DNA from: Blasia pusilla
Lineage: Eukaryota > Marchantiophyta > Marchantiopsida > Blasiales
Assembly (NCBI GenBank): GCA_050084515.1
Contig: CM114274.1
Coordinates: 38,874,001 to 38,938,000, forward strand
Direction: 5' to 3'
DNA: 64,000 nt
The first letter of the stretch is position 1. Every line of letters begins with the position of its first letter. The position numbers and the translations under genes were made by a program. A model generated the notes under the pieces. That model was not told the origin of the DNA. It did not search any database and saw nothing but the letters and a program-made list of their open reading frames with translations. Shown here piece by piece: positions 36,651 through 48,653 of this stretch.

Positions 36651-38220
36651 GGACTTTGAGACGCCGTGATGATCCTCGTGCCCCTCTCACCCGATCACTC
36701 TCAACCTTGCGAATAATCCTTCAATCACTCATCCCAAACATGTGGCACTTGATCTACACTCTCCCTCCCCGAGACGTGTAACGTGCGGCATCACGCGGCG
36801 TGGTGCAGCAAATCGACCATGGTATCATCTCATCGATAACCTACCCTCAACTCCGGACATCCCACACATGTCTATGTCCCCTAAACCACATACATGAATG
36901 ATGCTCTCAGCATCCACACAACCCAATATCCCCAAATAAACTACCCAAATCTCATAATCCCTCACACGTGCATGGTAAAGGAACAGAATGGGTAACCTGA
37001 ACACATGTGGATGTTGCTCCTCAGAAACTGCAAATCTTGACCCCAACTTGGTTGTGAAGACAACTCCTCTAATCAGCAAGTGGTACTCCTCTCATACTGA
37101 CGCTGCTCAGCCTCCTCGATGTGGGATGCAGGTCGAATGGTCCGGTGTGGCACTGGCGGTACATAACGATTACAAACAGCACGGCACTCGAGAATGGGGT
37201 GCGGCACTCGGCAACATACCCTCCTCAATCAGCAATTCACACGCTTTGCTCCTTAGTGAAAGATTGGTTCCGTGATCGAGACGGTGCGGTGCGGCCACGA
37301 GCGACACGGCGCAGAAATGGGCGGCGCATTGCGGCTATGGGCATCACGGCACGGTACTCGATACTCAATCGTCGTCAAGCGGCTACCAATCACAACATAG
37401 CATCATGAAATCAAAACTCAAACACCATAATCAGAGGTCATCTGCCATCACTGGTTGATGACGAAAGTGCGATGACGGTGGCGGCCAAAACAAAGTACGT
37501 GGTGGCGACGCAAGTCAGAGAATCAACAAACGTCGTGAAAGACCCTCCACTCCGTAATGACGGCAATGGAAACCAAAGGATGGAATATAGACGGTGGACC
37601 ATTGATAGTGATGGTGACAGTTGACCATTGACGGTGATGGTTGACTGTTGATGGTGACTTTGATGGCGACGGCCATCGCCAGCGTGGCGGCTGGTTTAGG
37701 GTTTGAACAATTTAACCCTAAAAATCCCCTAGCAATGGCAGTTTTGCAAGATTGACTATAACTCTTTGTTCGCATCTCCAAATTGCACAGTGTTTTTGCA
37801 CAACGTGCACAGCTTCATGATCTACAACAACGTCAAAAATATTTAGAATCGAATATTCCAGTAAAAACTAACAGGGATTGTCATAAAGCCCAATGTCTCT
37901 TTCTCCTACACAAAATTTGGCAGCGCTTCTGCGCTAATTTCTCCCAACAAAAATGTAAAAACCTCTAAAAATACAAATCAAAAAGCTACATGATGCTCTC
38001 GAGAGCGTCGGCATGGGGTGACCCACCCCCATAATAAGTCCCTATTAGAAATTGGGCAGCACTTCCGCGCGCCACTCTTTCACACAAAAAATTGGCAAAT
38101 GCAAAGAACAATCAAAGTAGCCCTTGCTCCAGTGAGCACTCCCATGAGCCGCTGAACGGGGAACATGGTCCCCAACCTGAAAAAACAAGTGACGAGCAAG
38201 CTCCCCTATGAAGCTCTCTT
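36651..38220 (-). other. 5' leader of element E
   Basis: Homologous to the leader of C (19094-20618) on the opposite strand, including the telobox-like AAACCCTAAA (+ strand tttagggttt at about 37695-37704). No conserved open frame is shared with C, and no primer-binding site was recognised. Confidence 0.65.
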
Positions 38221-38710
38221 TACACCATCTCACACCATAGCTCTCAAAGGTGTGCACTCTCTCATGTCAAACCAAATCCACTCTCCTAATGAAAGGCTTG
38301 GGTTACACTCACAAGGCAAGGGACCATAGCTCCGCCACCTTATGCCAAGAGGTTCAACAAAGAGAGAATGAGCTCTCAAGCGCTCTCTCTCTTGGAGGTA
38401 TACCCCCTTCCCTCTCCCAAGCCCTCTCAACGGTAACATATGCTCGCAGGTCACCTCCTTGGCTCTTGACCTACTGTAGCAGGTCAAGGAATACTTCCCA
38501 AAGTGGAAAGTCAACTATCCCCAATATGGAAACTTACCCAAAATAGTAAGTTTCTCTATATGGCTCCAAATGAGCCGAAACGAAGGGGAAACCTGGTCTC
38601 TGAGGTTTCCTAGGGCCTCAACAGGTCATCCTCAACCTCCTGGGCGTGTCCTCCACTACTCATGCAGACACTCTTCTAGATCCCACCAATCTATCCTAAC
38701 AATCGTGACA
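38221..38710 (-). repeat. A1 terminal repeat of element E
   Basis: On the element strand it starts TGTCACGATTG at 38710 and ends near 38221, where it enters the leader (AAAGAGAGCTTCATAGG). It matches A2 of E (21514-21008) apart from a short deletion at its inner end. The B segment is absent. Confidence 0.87.
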
Positions 38711-40360
38711 AGGACCGTATAGGTTTCTGGGTGCTATAGGCATCATAGAGCTACACGACTTCATCACGGAGTTTAGGAGTTGGTGTGACTCACAGCGGAC
38801 TAGGAACTCTAGAGATTTCAACCCATTTATAGCATGGAACGGTATATTCTAGCATTTAGAGGGGGCGCACATGAACGATTACCATGAGTTCTCCCACAGA
38901 TATGCCCAGGAGATTGAGGCATGGCGACTCTACTATGACCCACACTATGTGTTATGGACGGAGCCGTTCCTAGATGAGGAGGAGGAGTTAGGAGAGGCTA
39001 CTTCCTCTTCCACTAGTGATGTTTTAGGAGGGGTCAGTGGCACTGGAGCAATTGCACCGTCTAGTCGGGTTCGTCCTAGGTTCAACCCCGTGGTTGAGTT
39101 CTTCATTGAGTTAAGGGCGAGCTACTAGGGGGTCCGGATGGAGAAGTTGTGGAGCATCCACGACTTCGAGGCACCCGGGTGAGAGTTTGCATGAGGCTTA
39201 CACCCGCTTGCGCCAGTTGATCAACATCACTCAGGGGATGACAGAGGCTCAGGCTATCCAGTCATGGTACGCGATGCTGGAACGGACCCTACGGACACGG
39301 GTGCGAGAGGGGTGCTCCTTATGAACACCTCCCCTACGTTGAGAGATGTCTTTAGGACGGCCAAGAACATTGAGCGCAACATGGCGGAGGAGAGCGTAGC
39401 CACCAAGGGTTCTGGGCGAGAGCAGTCACAATTGTCTCCATCATCAGTGCAGCAACGTGGACTCTGAGATAGGTTGACTCTGGCACCACGAGCTCAGGGA
39501 GGATACCGGGAGGCCGTGCCACAGAGACTTACGCCTTCATATGCGGCTCAGCAGCAGTCGCCTATGATTACTTGTTGGTCATGTGGTGGAGCCCATCATC
39601 AGCTCGATTGCACTCGTCAAGGTCATGGATGTGTGCCTTAGCATGGAGGAGGAGATGGTGCTGCACCAGGAGGTTATCAGTGTGACTATTGTCAGAGGTA
39701 TGGTCATACACGCGCTAGGTGTTTGAGTTTATACCCTGAGTTATGTCTGGATCGAGGGCCAGAGAGGGCACCAGAGTGAGTAGCCGGTCCACGTGGGCCT
39801 AGAGATCGTGCACCAGGTGATGTCGTTGGGGGACGAGAAGCTCAAGTTTCCCGACAGGGTGGTAGAGCTGCCCGTGGAGGAGGTAGATTCCCACCATCTA
39901 GATGTGTCGAGGGAGATGCCAAGTGTGAGGTTGCGATGGCTGCTCAGATACAGATGCTACAGGAGCAGATTGCCGCTATGGCATTGAGATTACCCGATGC
40001 CAGATCTGTGGCATCGACATCATATGGAGCAGCTTGAGATATGGAGGATCCTGGTTGGATGTGCGGGGTTTCCCAGATGGAGGCCGCCATATTTGTGCCG
40101 TGTCGAGCAGTTGCAGAGTTGGATCCATAGCGAGGGGAAGCCAGGAAACATACTAGGATTCCTCACTCTTTCACGTTGTCCGAGGTGATGAGGACCCCAT
40201 CGATGGGTCTTGATTAGAGTTCCTCGAGAGTTGGTGATGTTGTTGGTGTGCAAGTACGGAGGGCGATGGGAGAAGCAAGTGCAATGACTCCTATTGGTGA
40301 TGCTTAAGAGGGGCATGTGTCGAGCACGTTGTTGGGGGCGGCCACCGTTGTGTACCGTGC
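38711..40360 (+). pseudogene. gag of element C, 3' fragment
   Basis: Continues the gag interrupted at 20878: YRFLGAIGIIELHDFITEF, FNPFIAWNGIF, MNDYHEFSHRYAQEIEAWR and RPRFNPVVEFFIEL. Two zinc knuckles are CWSCGGAHHQLDC (about 39571-39612) and CDYCQRYGHTRARC (about 39680-39722), the second with exact CX2CX4HX4C spacing. Stops include TAG at 38850 and 39126, both at Gln positions in other copies, and there are frameshifts near 39170 and 39260. Confidence 0.85.
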
Positions 40361-40385
40361 TTTTTAATTTTCTACTTCCGATGTT

Positions 40386-41000
40386 ATGACGTTTGGGGGT
40401 ACGCCCGCCAAGGCTTTTTGGCTGACCGCTTCACTATGTGAGCGCGGAGTTGGAGTTCCTGCATCACATTCAGAGGTGATGGACTTGCCCTTCGAGCATA
40501 TGCTCGGGCGGTCCACGGCAGATTCATGGCAGGCTACGGTTGCTAGGATGGCGGAGATGCTCGCTAGACCCGCGATAGAGCGTGCCATGGCTTTTGCTGG
40601 TGTTGTGTTGCTAGATAACCGAGGAGAGGTCTTCCAGTTGGTAAGTCCCGGAGGTAGGGCTTTTAGTCCGCAACGCGTCTTGTTGGATTCAGGAGCGCAA
40701 CCCCTGATGTTGGGGAAAGTGTCACTGAGAGGATTGGGCTTCACGAGAGCCGATGTGGAGCGTTGTCCATTCCGGATACAAACATCCTTGGGTGGAGCAA
40801 GTACCACACAGTATATCACCTGAAAGGAGGCCATGGTGAGGATTTTCTTGGGACATCCTACAGATAAGTCCGTGGTGCGAGCCAAGGCGATAGTGAGTGA
40901 TGTAGAGTCCTACAACGTCTTGGTTGGTGGAGTAGTGTTATACCCGATGGGGTTTTCCCTAGATTACTAGGAGGAGTCAGCGTCCTACAGACTAGGATGG
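40386..41000 (+). pseudogene. aspartic protease of element C
   Basis: A 145-codon open stretch (40386-40823) with RVLLDSGAQPLMLGK and LGFTRADVERCPFRIQTS. After the stop at 40821 the frame continues with SYNVLVGGVVLYPMGF, the same tail seen in element A before the methyltransferase. Confidence 0.85.
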
Positions 41001-41051
41001 TAGTTAGGTGATGGGCGCCTTAGCTCATTACCCGTTTAATTCACATGTGCA

Positions 41052-42360
41052 GTGATCGAGCAAGGGCCAGGAGAGATGGCGACCTTAGCAGCATTTAGTA
41101 GTGCCATCACTTGGCCTAGTGATTTGATTGAGGGACATGTCCATGCAAAGGATACTCCCATTCCTGAAATTTCTATGGAGAGGAGTGTCATGGTAGCCGC
41201 ATCAGTCCGTGGAGGAGAGGTGTTGCTTTGGGGCTCGACTGAGGAGCTTCGACGCTTAGCCACTAAGCATGTGCAAAGTGCGTGGAGCGAGACGCTTGCA
41301 CTAGAGTGTGACGGGTCAAAGGAACCCGGGGTAGGCAGGAGTGTTGCTATGATCCCTTTGGACACCACCCCGATTGTGTGGTGCATCCTAGAGGAGGGTA
41401 TTCGGGTGTTGGATCTCTTTGGAGGGATGAGCACTTGGTTAGCTGTTGTTTTGCACGCTGGAGTGTGTGTGCAGAAGTACCTATATGTGGAGATTGATGA
41501 TGTTACGAAGCACGCTTCACATCACCATGTGGCGTTGTTACGCCTCCATTTTCCTGACTTGTTCTGTGCGTCTGCCATTGAGGGTTACCAGAGTTCCCTA
41601 CCGAGGGACATTTCATTGTTGGGAGCGCAGGACTTAGAGTGGTTAGGGACCATAGACTTGGTCATTGCAGTTGGCCGTATTAGGGCCAATCGAGTGTTGG
41701 ACGAGGTAGCGGGTTTGCTGACACTAGGTCCAGGTTGTTTTGGGAGATGATGCGGATCTTGCAACATTAACATGAGCATCAGCCTCGTTCTCCAGCATAC
41801 ATTTTGGAGAATGTGCCAATTTTGGGCGATTCGAGGTCCCAAGTGGTGACGAGTGCACATCAGATACGCGCATGGATCGGCCCGACAGTGTTGTTAGATG
41901 CGGCGAGTGTAGGTTCTAGAGCACACCGCCTGCATCTTTGGTAGACCAACTTGGTACCACATGAGGTATTGCGGAGGGCTTATGCGAGAGTGGAGCATCC
42001 CTCCGATTTATTGGTGGTTTCTATATTGGATCTGGGCCGTCGATCACAGGAAGTGAGGCACGATGATCGACCGCCGTGAACTCTGGTCAACAAGATTGGC
42101 ATGTCACGAGCAGCCTTTCCCACATTGGTGAGTTTTCTCGCTTGCTATGCATTCAAGGAGGGTGGACCTGGCTTGGTTTGGGATGACCAGTACAGAGGTT
42201 GGTGGAGCCCAACGCCGATGAGCAAGAGTGAGCGATGGAATTCCCCACAGGAGTGACGGTAGTACCATCACTATCGGAGGCATCATGACGTCATGTCTTG
42301 GATCAGGCGATGGACCTGAACTGCTTGACATGGATTTTCCGCTTAGGAGTAGGTGAGCAA
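41052..42360 (+). pseudogene. DNMT3-like methyltransferase domain of element C, inactivated
   Basis: Motif I reads RVLDLFGGMSTWLAVVLHAG (about 41403-41460), with the SAM-loop Gly changed to Trp. The catalytic motif IV, WPCQ in A, D and E, here reads Trp-Pro-Tyr-stop (TGG CCG TAT TAG, 41672-41683), and one base is missing just before it. Motif VI ENVPILGD (about 41806), motif VIII with TAG in place of the second Trp (41942) and the last motif (QAMDLNCLTWIF, 42301-42335) are still recognisable. The catalytic Cys and the frame are lost. Confidence 0.88.
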
Positions 42361-42654
42361 TATCGTTTGAGGATGAGACAGATCACAAAAGTTGCGTTGG
42401 TGAGCCCCATGCCTATCGAGACGGTTGAGGCAGTGTCTGGAGGCGAGACCCGAGGACATCGACACGCCAAGGATGATCGGGAGAGACACCCTTGGACTTC
42501 TTGGGATGTTTTGCAGGTACTCCAGGAGATGATAGCCACAGCATCGAGCGTGGTTCCGGGTACTACACGTGGAGATGAGAGTTATATTTTCCGAGACGAG
42601 GTTGCACCATAGCAACCATCGACATCCACGCCGGAGAGTCCTATTGTAGTCACG

Positions 42655-43516
42655 ATGGAGACTTGGGAGCCAGATATGGGCCCTAAGTTGACAGGAGGAG
42701 AGCGGTGTCGAATACACCAGTTTCTTAGGAGTTATAAGAGTTGTTTTGCATTTTGTATGCATGATTTGGGTACGTTGAAGGGTCCAAGGATCCGCATTGA
42801 GTTTTCGAGTGACACGCCCATCTACCGACGACCCTACAGGTACAGTGACATGGAGAGGGCTTTGATTCAGAGTAGGAGCCAAGACTTGGTTGGAGGAGGA
42901 CTAGTGGAGATGTTGCATGGAGAGTATGCTTCTGCCATTGTCATGCCCGCCAAGAAGGATGTTGCATGGCAACTGGACGGATAGGCGGATGTGTGGAGAT
43001 TACCGACCTATCAATCGGCAGTCGAAGTGTGATAGGTATGCCATGCCCACCCCTAAGGAGATCTTTGATGCAATTGGGCATGCAAAGGTCTTTAATTCAT
43101 TGGATGTGTGAGCGAGATACCATCAGCTGCCTATCACATTCGAGGACAGGCAGAAGACGGCATTTTGGGGCATTGATCCTCACGGGAAGGATTGTTTGTA
43201 TTAGTGGCGGTTCTTACCATTCGAGGTAAAGAATGCCTCGGATGAGTTTCAGAGGGTCATGGATAGGATCTTGGCAGGTTTGGATTTTGCTAGGTGTTAT
43301 ATTGATGACATCAAAGTCTTTATCGCCACGGTTGAGGAGCATGAGCGACATCTAGAGGAGGTGTTCCGACAATTGCAGTTACATGGGCTGAAGCTACATC
43401 CAAGAAAGTGCAAGTTCTTTTAAGGCCAGATTGAGTACTTGGGTCATACGATATACCCAGAGGGCCTTGGTGTGCAACAGATGAAGGTAGAGGCTATTTC
43501 ACGCATTCCACGCCCT
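42655..43516 (+). pseudogene. reverse transcriptase of element C, 5' part
   Basis: METWEPDMGPKLTGGERCR, then RPYRYSDMERALIQSR, MCGDYRPINRQSKC and a degenerate active-site region (CYIDDI at about 43295-43312). TAG at 43202 and TAA at 43421 replace Gln codons, and there is a frameshift near 42965. The frame stops at ISRIPRP where element D is inserted, and resumes at 51818. Confidence 0.87.
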
Positions 43517-44099
43517 TGTCGTGCGAATCCACATCGTCATACAACATACATGGCTGACATACCATACGCACATACATACATAACATAGACGAGAGTATCC
43601 ACAAACGTAAGTGTACCACAACTGAAATCCGTGAAAGACCTACTGTCATAAAACACGTTTACAATCACATACAATCGAGCCAAACCCACTCCACGATGGC
43701 AGAATCCAGGTCGAAGCTTGCGGGAAACACCATAGCCAAGAGCTCTACTCACTACCAAGGCTAACTCCCAACGCAACAGGGTCAACTCAAAGAAGTGACT
43801 GTTCTTTGAGGGCAAGCCACCTTATATCCTCCAACCTAAGAGCGGGCCCTACTAGGAAAGTCACCCCCAAGTGAGTAACCCCCAACCCTATGTATGGAAC
43901 CACATCTCTACCAAGCCACTACGGTCCTACATAAGGAATGGCCTCTACCAGCACACCATACTCTACGACATAATCCGTATGGTCATGACAGTTGTCGTGC
44001 GAATCCACATCGTCATACAACATACATCGCTGACATACCATACGCACATACATACATAACATAGACGAGAGTATCCACAAACGCAAGTGTACCACAACT
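43517..44099 (-). repeat. B1-A2-B2 3' repeat block of element D
   Basis: On the element strand: B1 44099-43993 (AGTTGTGGTACACTTGCG ... TTCGCACGACA), spacer AC, A2 43990-43624 (TGTCATGACCATACGG ... GGATTTC), B2 43623-43517. B1 and B2 are each 107 bp and differ at only a few positions. Confidence 0.92.
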
Positions 44100-44116
44100 C
44101 GCCCCCCTAACTAGCG
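44100..44116 (-). other. polypurine tract of element D
   Basis: On the element strand it reads CCGCTAGTTAGGGGGGCG, directly followed by the first base of B1. Confidence 0.72.
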
Positions 44117-44336
44117 GTTAGGTCCCTCTATCTCCCAGGTAGCCCTATACATCTACTACATGCTATACACCTTCTTGGGTGCCCGAATCAGAAGGCCGGG
44201 TGCTAGGTTGCCCCATCGTTAGTCGTACATCTGTAATCCATATCATGCAAAGATCAAGTCATCTACCTCTCCTAAGTACATCGAGGACAAACCCACCTTC
44301 CAATAGGAACAACATCCAAACGTGGAGTCAAACACA

Positions 44337-45620
44337 TCATGTGCCAACCCCTAGAACACCGATCACACACCAACATACGGGCTGCGTTACGGCAGACCCA
44401 CACAACATGCACCTCAAGCTAGCACATATCATGGCTAAGCTTGGGTCAACAAGACCATCCACATTTGGAAGATGACATGGCGCACAATTACGCACATGGT
44501 CCTTCCAAACAACTCCATCACGACCCTCCAACATGAGAACTCCAGAAGCTAACACCTCGCGCACTCGTAAAATAGTGCGGCCTGCCGTCACATCCAACGT
44601 TGTCGGGGCAACTGCTGCAAATAGACATAGTCCCCACATGGAACCTCTGAATCGATGGTCGATAACCTCCACCGAATGGTTGCATACCGCAATGTATCCT
44701 TGTGTTGAGCAATGGCAAGATTCTCAAAGGTTGTTGGCATAACTCTCGAAAAGAGCTCCGCCCGGCCGAGAACACACCCTCATCCACATCTCTAGGTCAT
44801 CAAGGTTCACCACCTCACTAGACTCCCGACAATTCTTTCTTTGGCAAGTCCGGATCTCGGCCGTATAATGAAAATAAGGTGAGAAGGAAGCCAAGGATGC
44901 TTGGCGATCGAACCTATACCCCATGGCTAACCATGGCAACCGAATATCCCGGTCTCCAAGATGCCCTTCAGTAGGCCATACTTGCGCAATGCCCTCTTCA
45001 CGCCTCGAACCACACGCTCAGCCAAACCATCCGCCTCTGGATGATCTCGAGACGTGGTCCGATGATCAATCAACGCCTTGTCACACAAGACCTGAAACTC
45101 ACCCTAAAACTCAGACACGGTCGGTCGACAAGACTTCAGTTGGTGCACCAAAATGACTAAGCACTCTATCCGAAATGCATACGCCCGTTCCTCACTTGCC
45201 TTGTCCGTAATGCCACCAACTCAATCCACTTGGAGAAGTGCTCCACCATCACCAACACATATCGACGATGTAAATGCATACCAACGGTAACGGTCCCGCA
45301 AAGTCCACACTCCAACGGTAACCCAACCCCATAATAGGCAAGGGGTGTAATTGTGGTGTAGGGGCATTAAATGATGCCTCACCCGGTCACAAACCATACA
45401 ACGTGACACCAAGCGCTGCACCGAGTATACATGCCACGCCACCAATCTTGGCCAAGGAGTAAGCTATCGTGCACGCTTTACCCCAAAATGTCCCAACTCC
45501 TCATGGCCATGTCGCACAATACACTCTCTCTCGAGCCAAATGTGGCACTACTCGTACTCTACCATCCTCCCACACGCGGAGAATATGTGTTCCCTCAATC
45601 GATACCTCTTAGTACGTTGA
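44337..45620 (-). pseudogene. integrase and PHD finger of element D, decayed
   Basis: Scattered frames match integrase of A and C: the H2C2 half (RCMVCDRV, about 45410-45370), core fragments, and QASLASFSPYF with NLDDLEMWMRVCS (44939-44724). The C-terminal region VTAGRTILRVREVLASGVLML (about 44600-44540) is followed by the PHD part (LRCMLCGSA, about 44420-44395). Many one-base deletions break it. No intact DDE triad can be read in one frame. Confidence 0.78.
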
Positions 45621-45899
45621 AGAACACGGTCTCGCTCCTTGGCACTCACTATGCCGGCACCCTCTTTGAATCAGAGGAACTCCAACACCAACGCATCATC
45701 ATGAATATCACGCTGATCCGTACCACCATCTCCAACCTTAGGATTTGAAGGTGGCCATCTACCCTCGACTAGAGTAAGATATCATGTGGTCCTCCATACT
45801 AGAGTCCACCCTAACCAACATAAAAGGCGGATGCATGCCAACCTGGCACCATCTCCTCATCAACCTCGCCATGCCATCTAGCCCGGTTGTATCCTCTTG

Positions 45900-46340
45900 G
45901 CTAGTACATGGGTTCCTACTCAACCCATCAAAGCATCAAGGTTGGCAACTCCAAGTCTATGTACCACCGGAAGTCATACTCTGTAAGATAAGAGCCCACC
46001 GTGCAAGCTTCCTCGTAAGCTTGTCCGACTCCATCAACCACTTGAGCGGTGGTGATCAGAATAACAAGGGTTCTTGTGTGCCAAACAAGTAACACCTAAA
46101 GTGTGCCACAACCCACACTACTGCCAAGCACTCTCCCTCATATGAACTATAGCGCGACTCCGCTGCATTATTCGAACGACTTGCATAGGGTGTCATTATT
46201 CGAACGACTTGCACCGCTTGACACGTAGGAACTGTGTCAAGCGTCGTTTCTCACCTCCCGTAAGCTTGGGCCCAAGTAATGGCTCCCAAGTCTCCTCCAT
46301 TGGCACACTAGAGGGAGAGGACGATGCCATTGGTCGCTAC
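45900..46340 (-). pseudogene. RT start fused to RNase H remnant, element D
   Basis: METWEPLLGPKL-like RT start (about 46310-46215) is joined to the RNase H part (NNAAESRYSSYEGECLAVVW, KWLMESDKLTRKLARWAL; 46185-45960). The RT core is absent. A 20-bp repeat, CATTATTCGAACGACTTGCA, stands twice at the junction (46166-46185, 46194-46213). Element E shows a similar loss with its right end in the same protein region. Confidence 0.82.
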
Positions 46341-46399
46341 GCAACCCCCTCACAAGATGATACACCCTTAGCTACACCATCATCGAGCAAATAACTCCT

Positions 46400-47850
46400 C
46401 CACCAAAGATGAGCAACCAACTCCACATGCCCACCATTACATCCCATTTACTCCAAGGATGCAAAATACTACTCTCCTCGCTTTGACCGATGCCTCTACC
46501 GTCCCGGTAGCCATCGAGCTCATTACAAGGGGTGGAAGACCCCGACATAGTCCGAAGTCGATCTTGCCGCTCGGCCATACCAAGACTCAAAATCCAAGTC
46601 AAACAATTTAGGTCCATGGCCTGACCCAACACATGACGTCGTGAAGCCTCGAAATAGAAGCAACCTTGTCACGCCAAGAGTAAATCCCATCGACGCTCTC
46701 TCTCATCAGCGTTAGGCTCCACCAACCGCCGCACATGAGAATCCCATACAAGCCCCGGACCACCTTCCTCAGAGGCATGTGACGCGGGAAAACTCACAAA
46801 TGTGGGTAGTGCCATCCTAGGTGGCCCACACGGTTCACCACCGCCATGGATGACCGATCAATAACCCTCACCACTTGAGAAAGTTGCCCAAGATCAAGAT
46901 ACTATCCATCTTTGTAAAGGCGAGGATCCCGCTACACTTTGCATCATATGCTCGACGAGAACCTCCTAGGCAACAAGTTTGTCCACCACAAGCGTGGACG
47001 ATGTGCACGCGAGCCAACTCGCGCTGCATCCAACAACACCGCTGGTCCAATCCAAGACCGCACCTCATGAACACTCGCCATCATCCGGGTTCGAGTGTCA
47101 CCCAACAATGGAACATTCTCCAGAATGTAAGCTAGAGTACGTGCTTGATGAACCTGAAGATGTCGTAACACCCGTAACATCTCCCAAAACAATCGAGACC
47201 TAGGGTCATGTAATCCCTCACCACGACCAGCACGTGTATGACCCTGACATGGCCATCCAGCAATCACCAAATCCACAGGACCAACCCTCTCAAGGTCCTG
47301 CGCCCCCAACAATGCAATGTGTGATGGTAAAGCACGCTGGTACCCACGAATAGTTGATGGCGGCAACAACTCAGGATATCTCCGCATCAACTGACCAATA
47401 TGTCGGGATGAGACTCTCTGGGCCGTCTCATCTCGCTCCACATACACGTATCTCCGACAAGAATACCGGCCTGCAACATCGCCGCCAAACCAAGTGTTAA
47501 TCCCACCAAAGAGATCTAACACACAAATGCCCTCCGCGGATCCGCCATACAATGGGTGTAGTATCCAAAGGGGATAACCCTGGGCGAAGTAGGAGTCCGC
47601 CGTGGGGCCTCCTCTTCCTCGTGAGGTATAATGACCTCACACCAAGCCTCTGCACTAGGCGTCGGCCTCTGCCGTAGTGCACCGCTTTGAACTCCAAAGT
47701 GGCACATCCAACGATGAGGATGCCTTTGCTGCAAAAATAGGGACCTCCTCTACCTCCTCATGCGCAGGAGAATCCATAGCGTAAAACATTACCCTCCAAA
47801 AAGTCTCTGGCCAAGTGACTACTCCACTAAAACCAGCCACAGATGCTAAC
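46400..47850 (-). pseudogene. DNMT3-like methyltransferase domain of element D
   Basis: An open stretch of 202 codons (47552-46944) holds VLDLFGGINT (motif I, partly altered after it), YVYVERDETAQRV, LVIAGWPCQGHTRAGRG with the catalytic Pro-Cys, LENVPLLGD and DAARVGSRAHRPRLWWTNL. The last motifs (SRRHVLGQAMDLNCLTWIL, about 46640-46570) are in another frame. Upstream, 47850-47560 holds the linker to the protease. This is the longest unbroken methyltransferase core in the window, but the SAM loop is damaged. Confidence 0.9.
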
Positions 47851-47937
47851 CTTTGTTGGGAAGACCCTCTGGTCGAGCCCTTGAAATAAATCTCACAGAA
47901 CTTGGCTCATACGTCCATCCCCGGACTGCCAACCAGG

Positions 47938-48400
47938 TCAGAAGACGTCTCGACCCGATAATCCATCTGAAAACCCATTGGGTACAATCATCGCTCCTCC
48001 AACTAGTACATCATACCACTCGGGTGATGTGACTACATGAGATACTCCCAACCGGGAGCTATCGTCGCATGATCTGGTCTCAATCATGACAAAAAACTTT
48101 TCCCGTGTCATGAATTGAGACCTATCATTGGCTCCTCCAAGTGATGTTTGAATCTGGAATGGGCAAGGCTCAAGCTCGACCTCCGAATACCCAAACCAAT
48201 ACATGCCGCCTTTCCCAACATCAAGGTTGGGCACCGTGAGTCTAACAAGACTCTATCGGTCTATACACACATCTGTAGGACTCACCAATCGGAAGATCCC
48301 ACTCCGGTTGTCCAACATACATACACCAGGTGTAAGCCTCTCACGATCAATGGTGGCCGGGTGGTAATGCATCCATCTTCGCCGCCGCTACCAAGTAGCA
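47938..48400 (-). pseudogene. protease region of element D
   Basis: The frame EVELEPCPFQIQTSLGGAN ... YDVLVGGAMIVPNGF aligns with the end of the protease of A, C and E. The active-site triplet is destroyed by a stop and indel (about 48215-48250), where LMLGK has become LDVGK. Confidence 0.75.
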
Positions 48401-48653
48401 CCTTTGGTACTCAATGCTACTCCTCGACATAGAGGGTCGCTCCACCGCAACACCCTCATCCACCTCAACACGTAGCAATAACACCCCACGTTCATACAAC
48501 GTGGTCGCTTAATGAAATACAGGAGCTAAGTCAACTCCTAAAGCCATCGACTCCGTGGCGAAAACAATGGGGATCCCAACACTTTGAAGTTGCCATCCGC
48601 AATCTTTGCATTGGATCTTCGCATCCGTGTCTACTACACGCGATGTAGATGCC

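Larger units (their letters stand above)
20879..38710 (-). mobile_element. retroelement E, family 1, inserted in gag of C
   Basis: A minus-strand element with TSD AGGA at 20875-20878 and 38711-38714. On its own strand it reads A1 (38710-38221), leader, gag, PR, DNMT, remnants of RT, RNase H and the IN zinc region, PPT (31520-31504), B1 (21644-21517), AC, A2 (21514-21008), B2 (21007-20879). Element A is inserted between its PPT and B1. E lacks the RT core (junction near 32400) and the IN core with PHD (junction near 31690), so it could not have moved without enzymes from another copy unless the deletions came after insertion. Confidence 0.88.
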
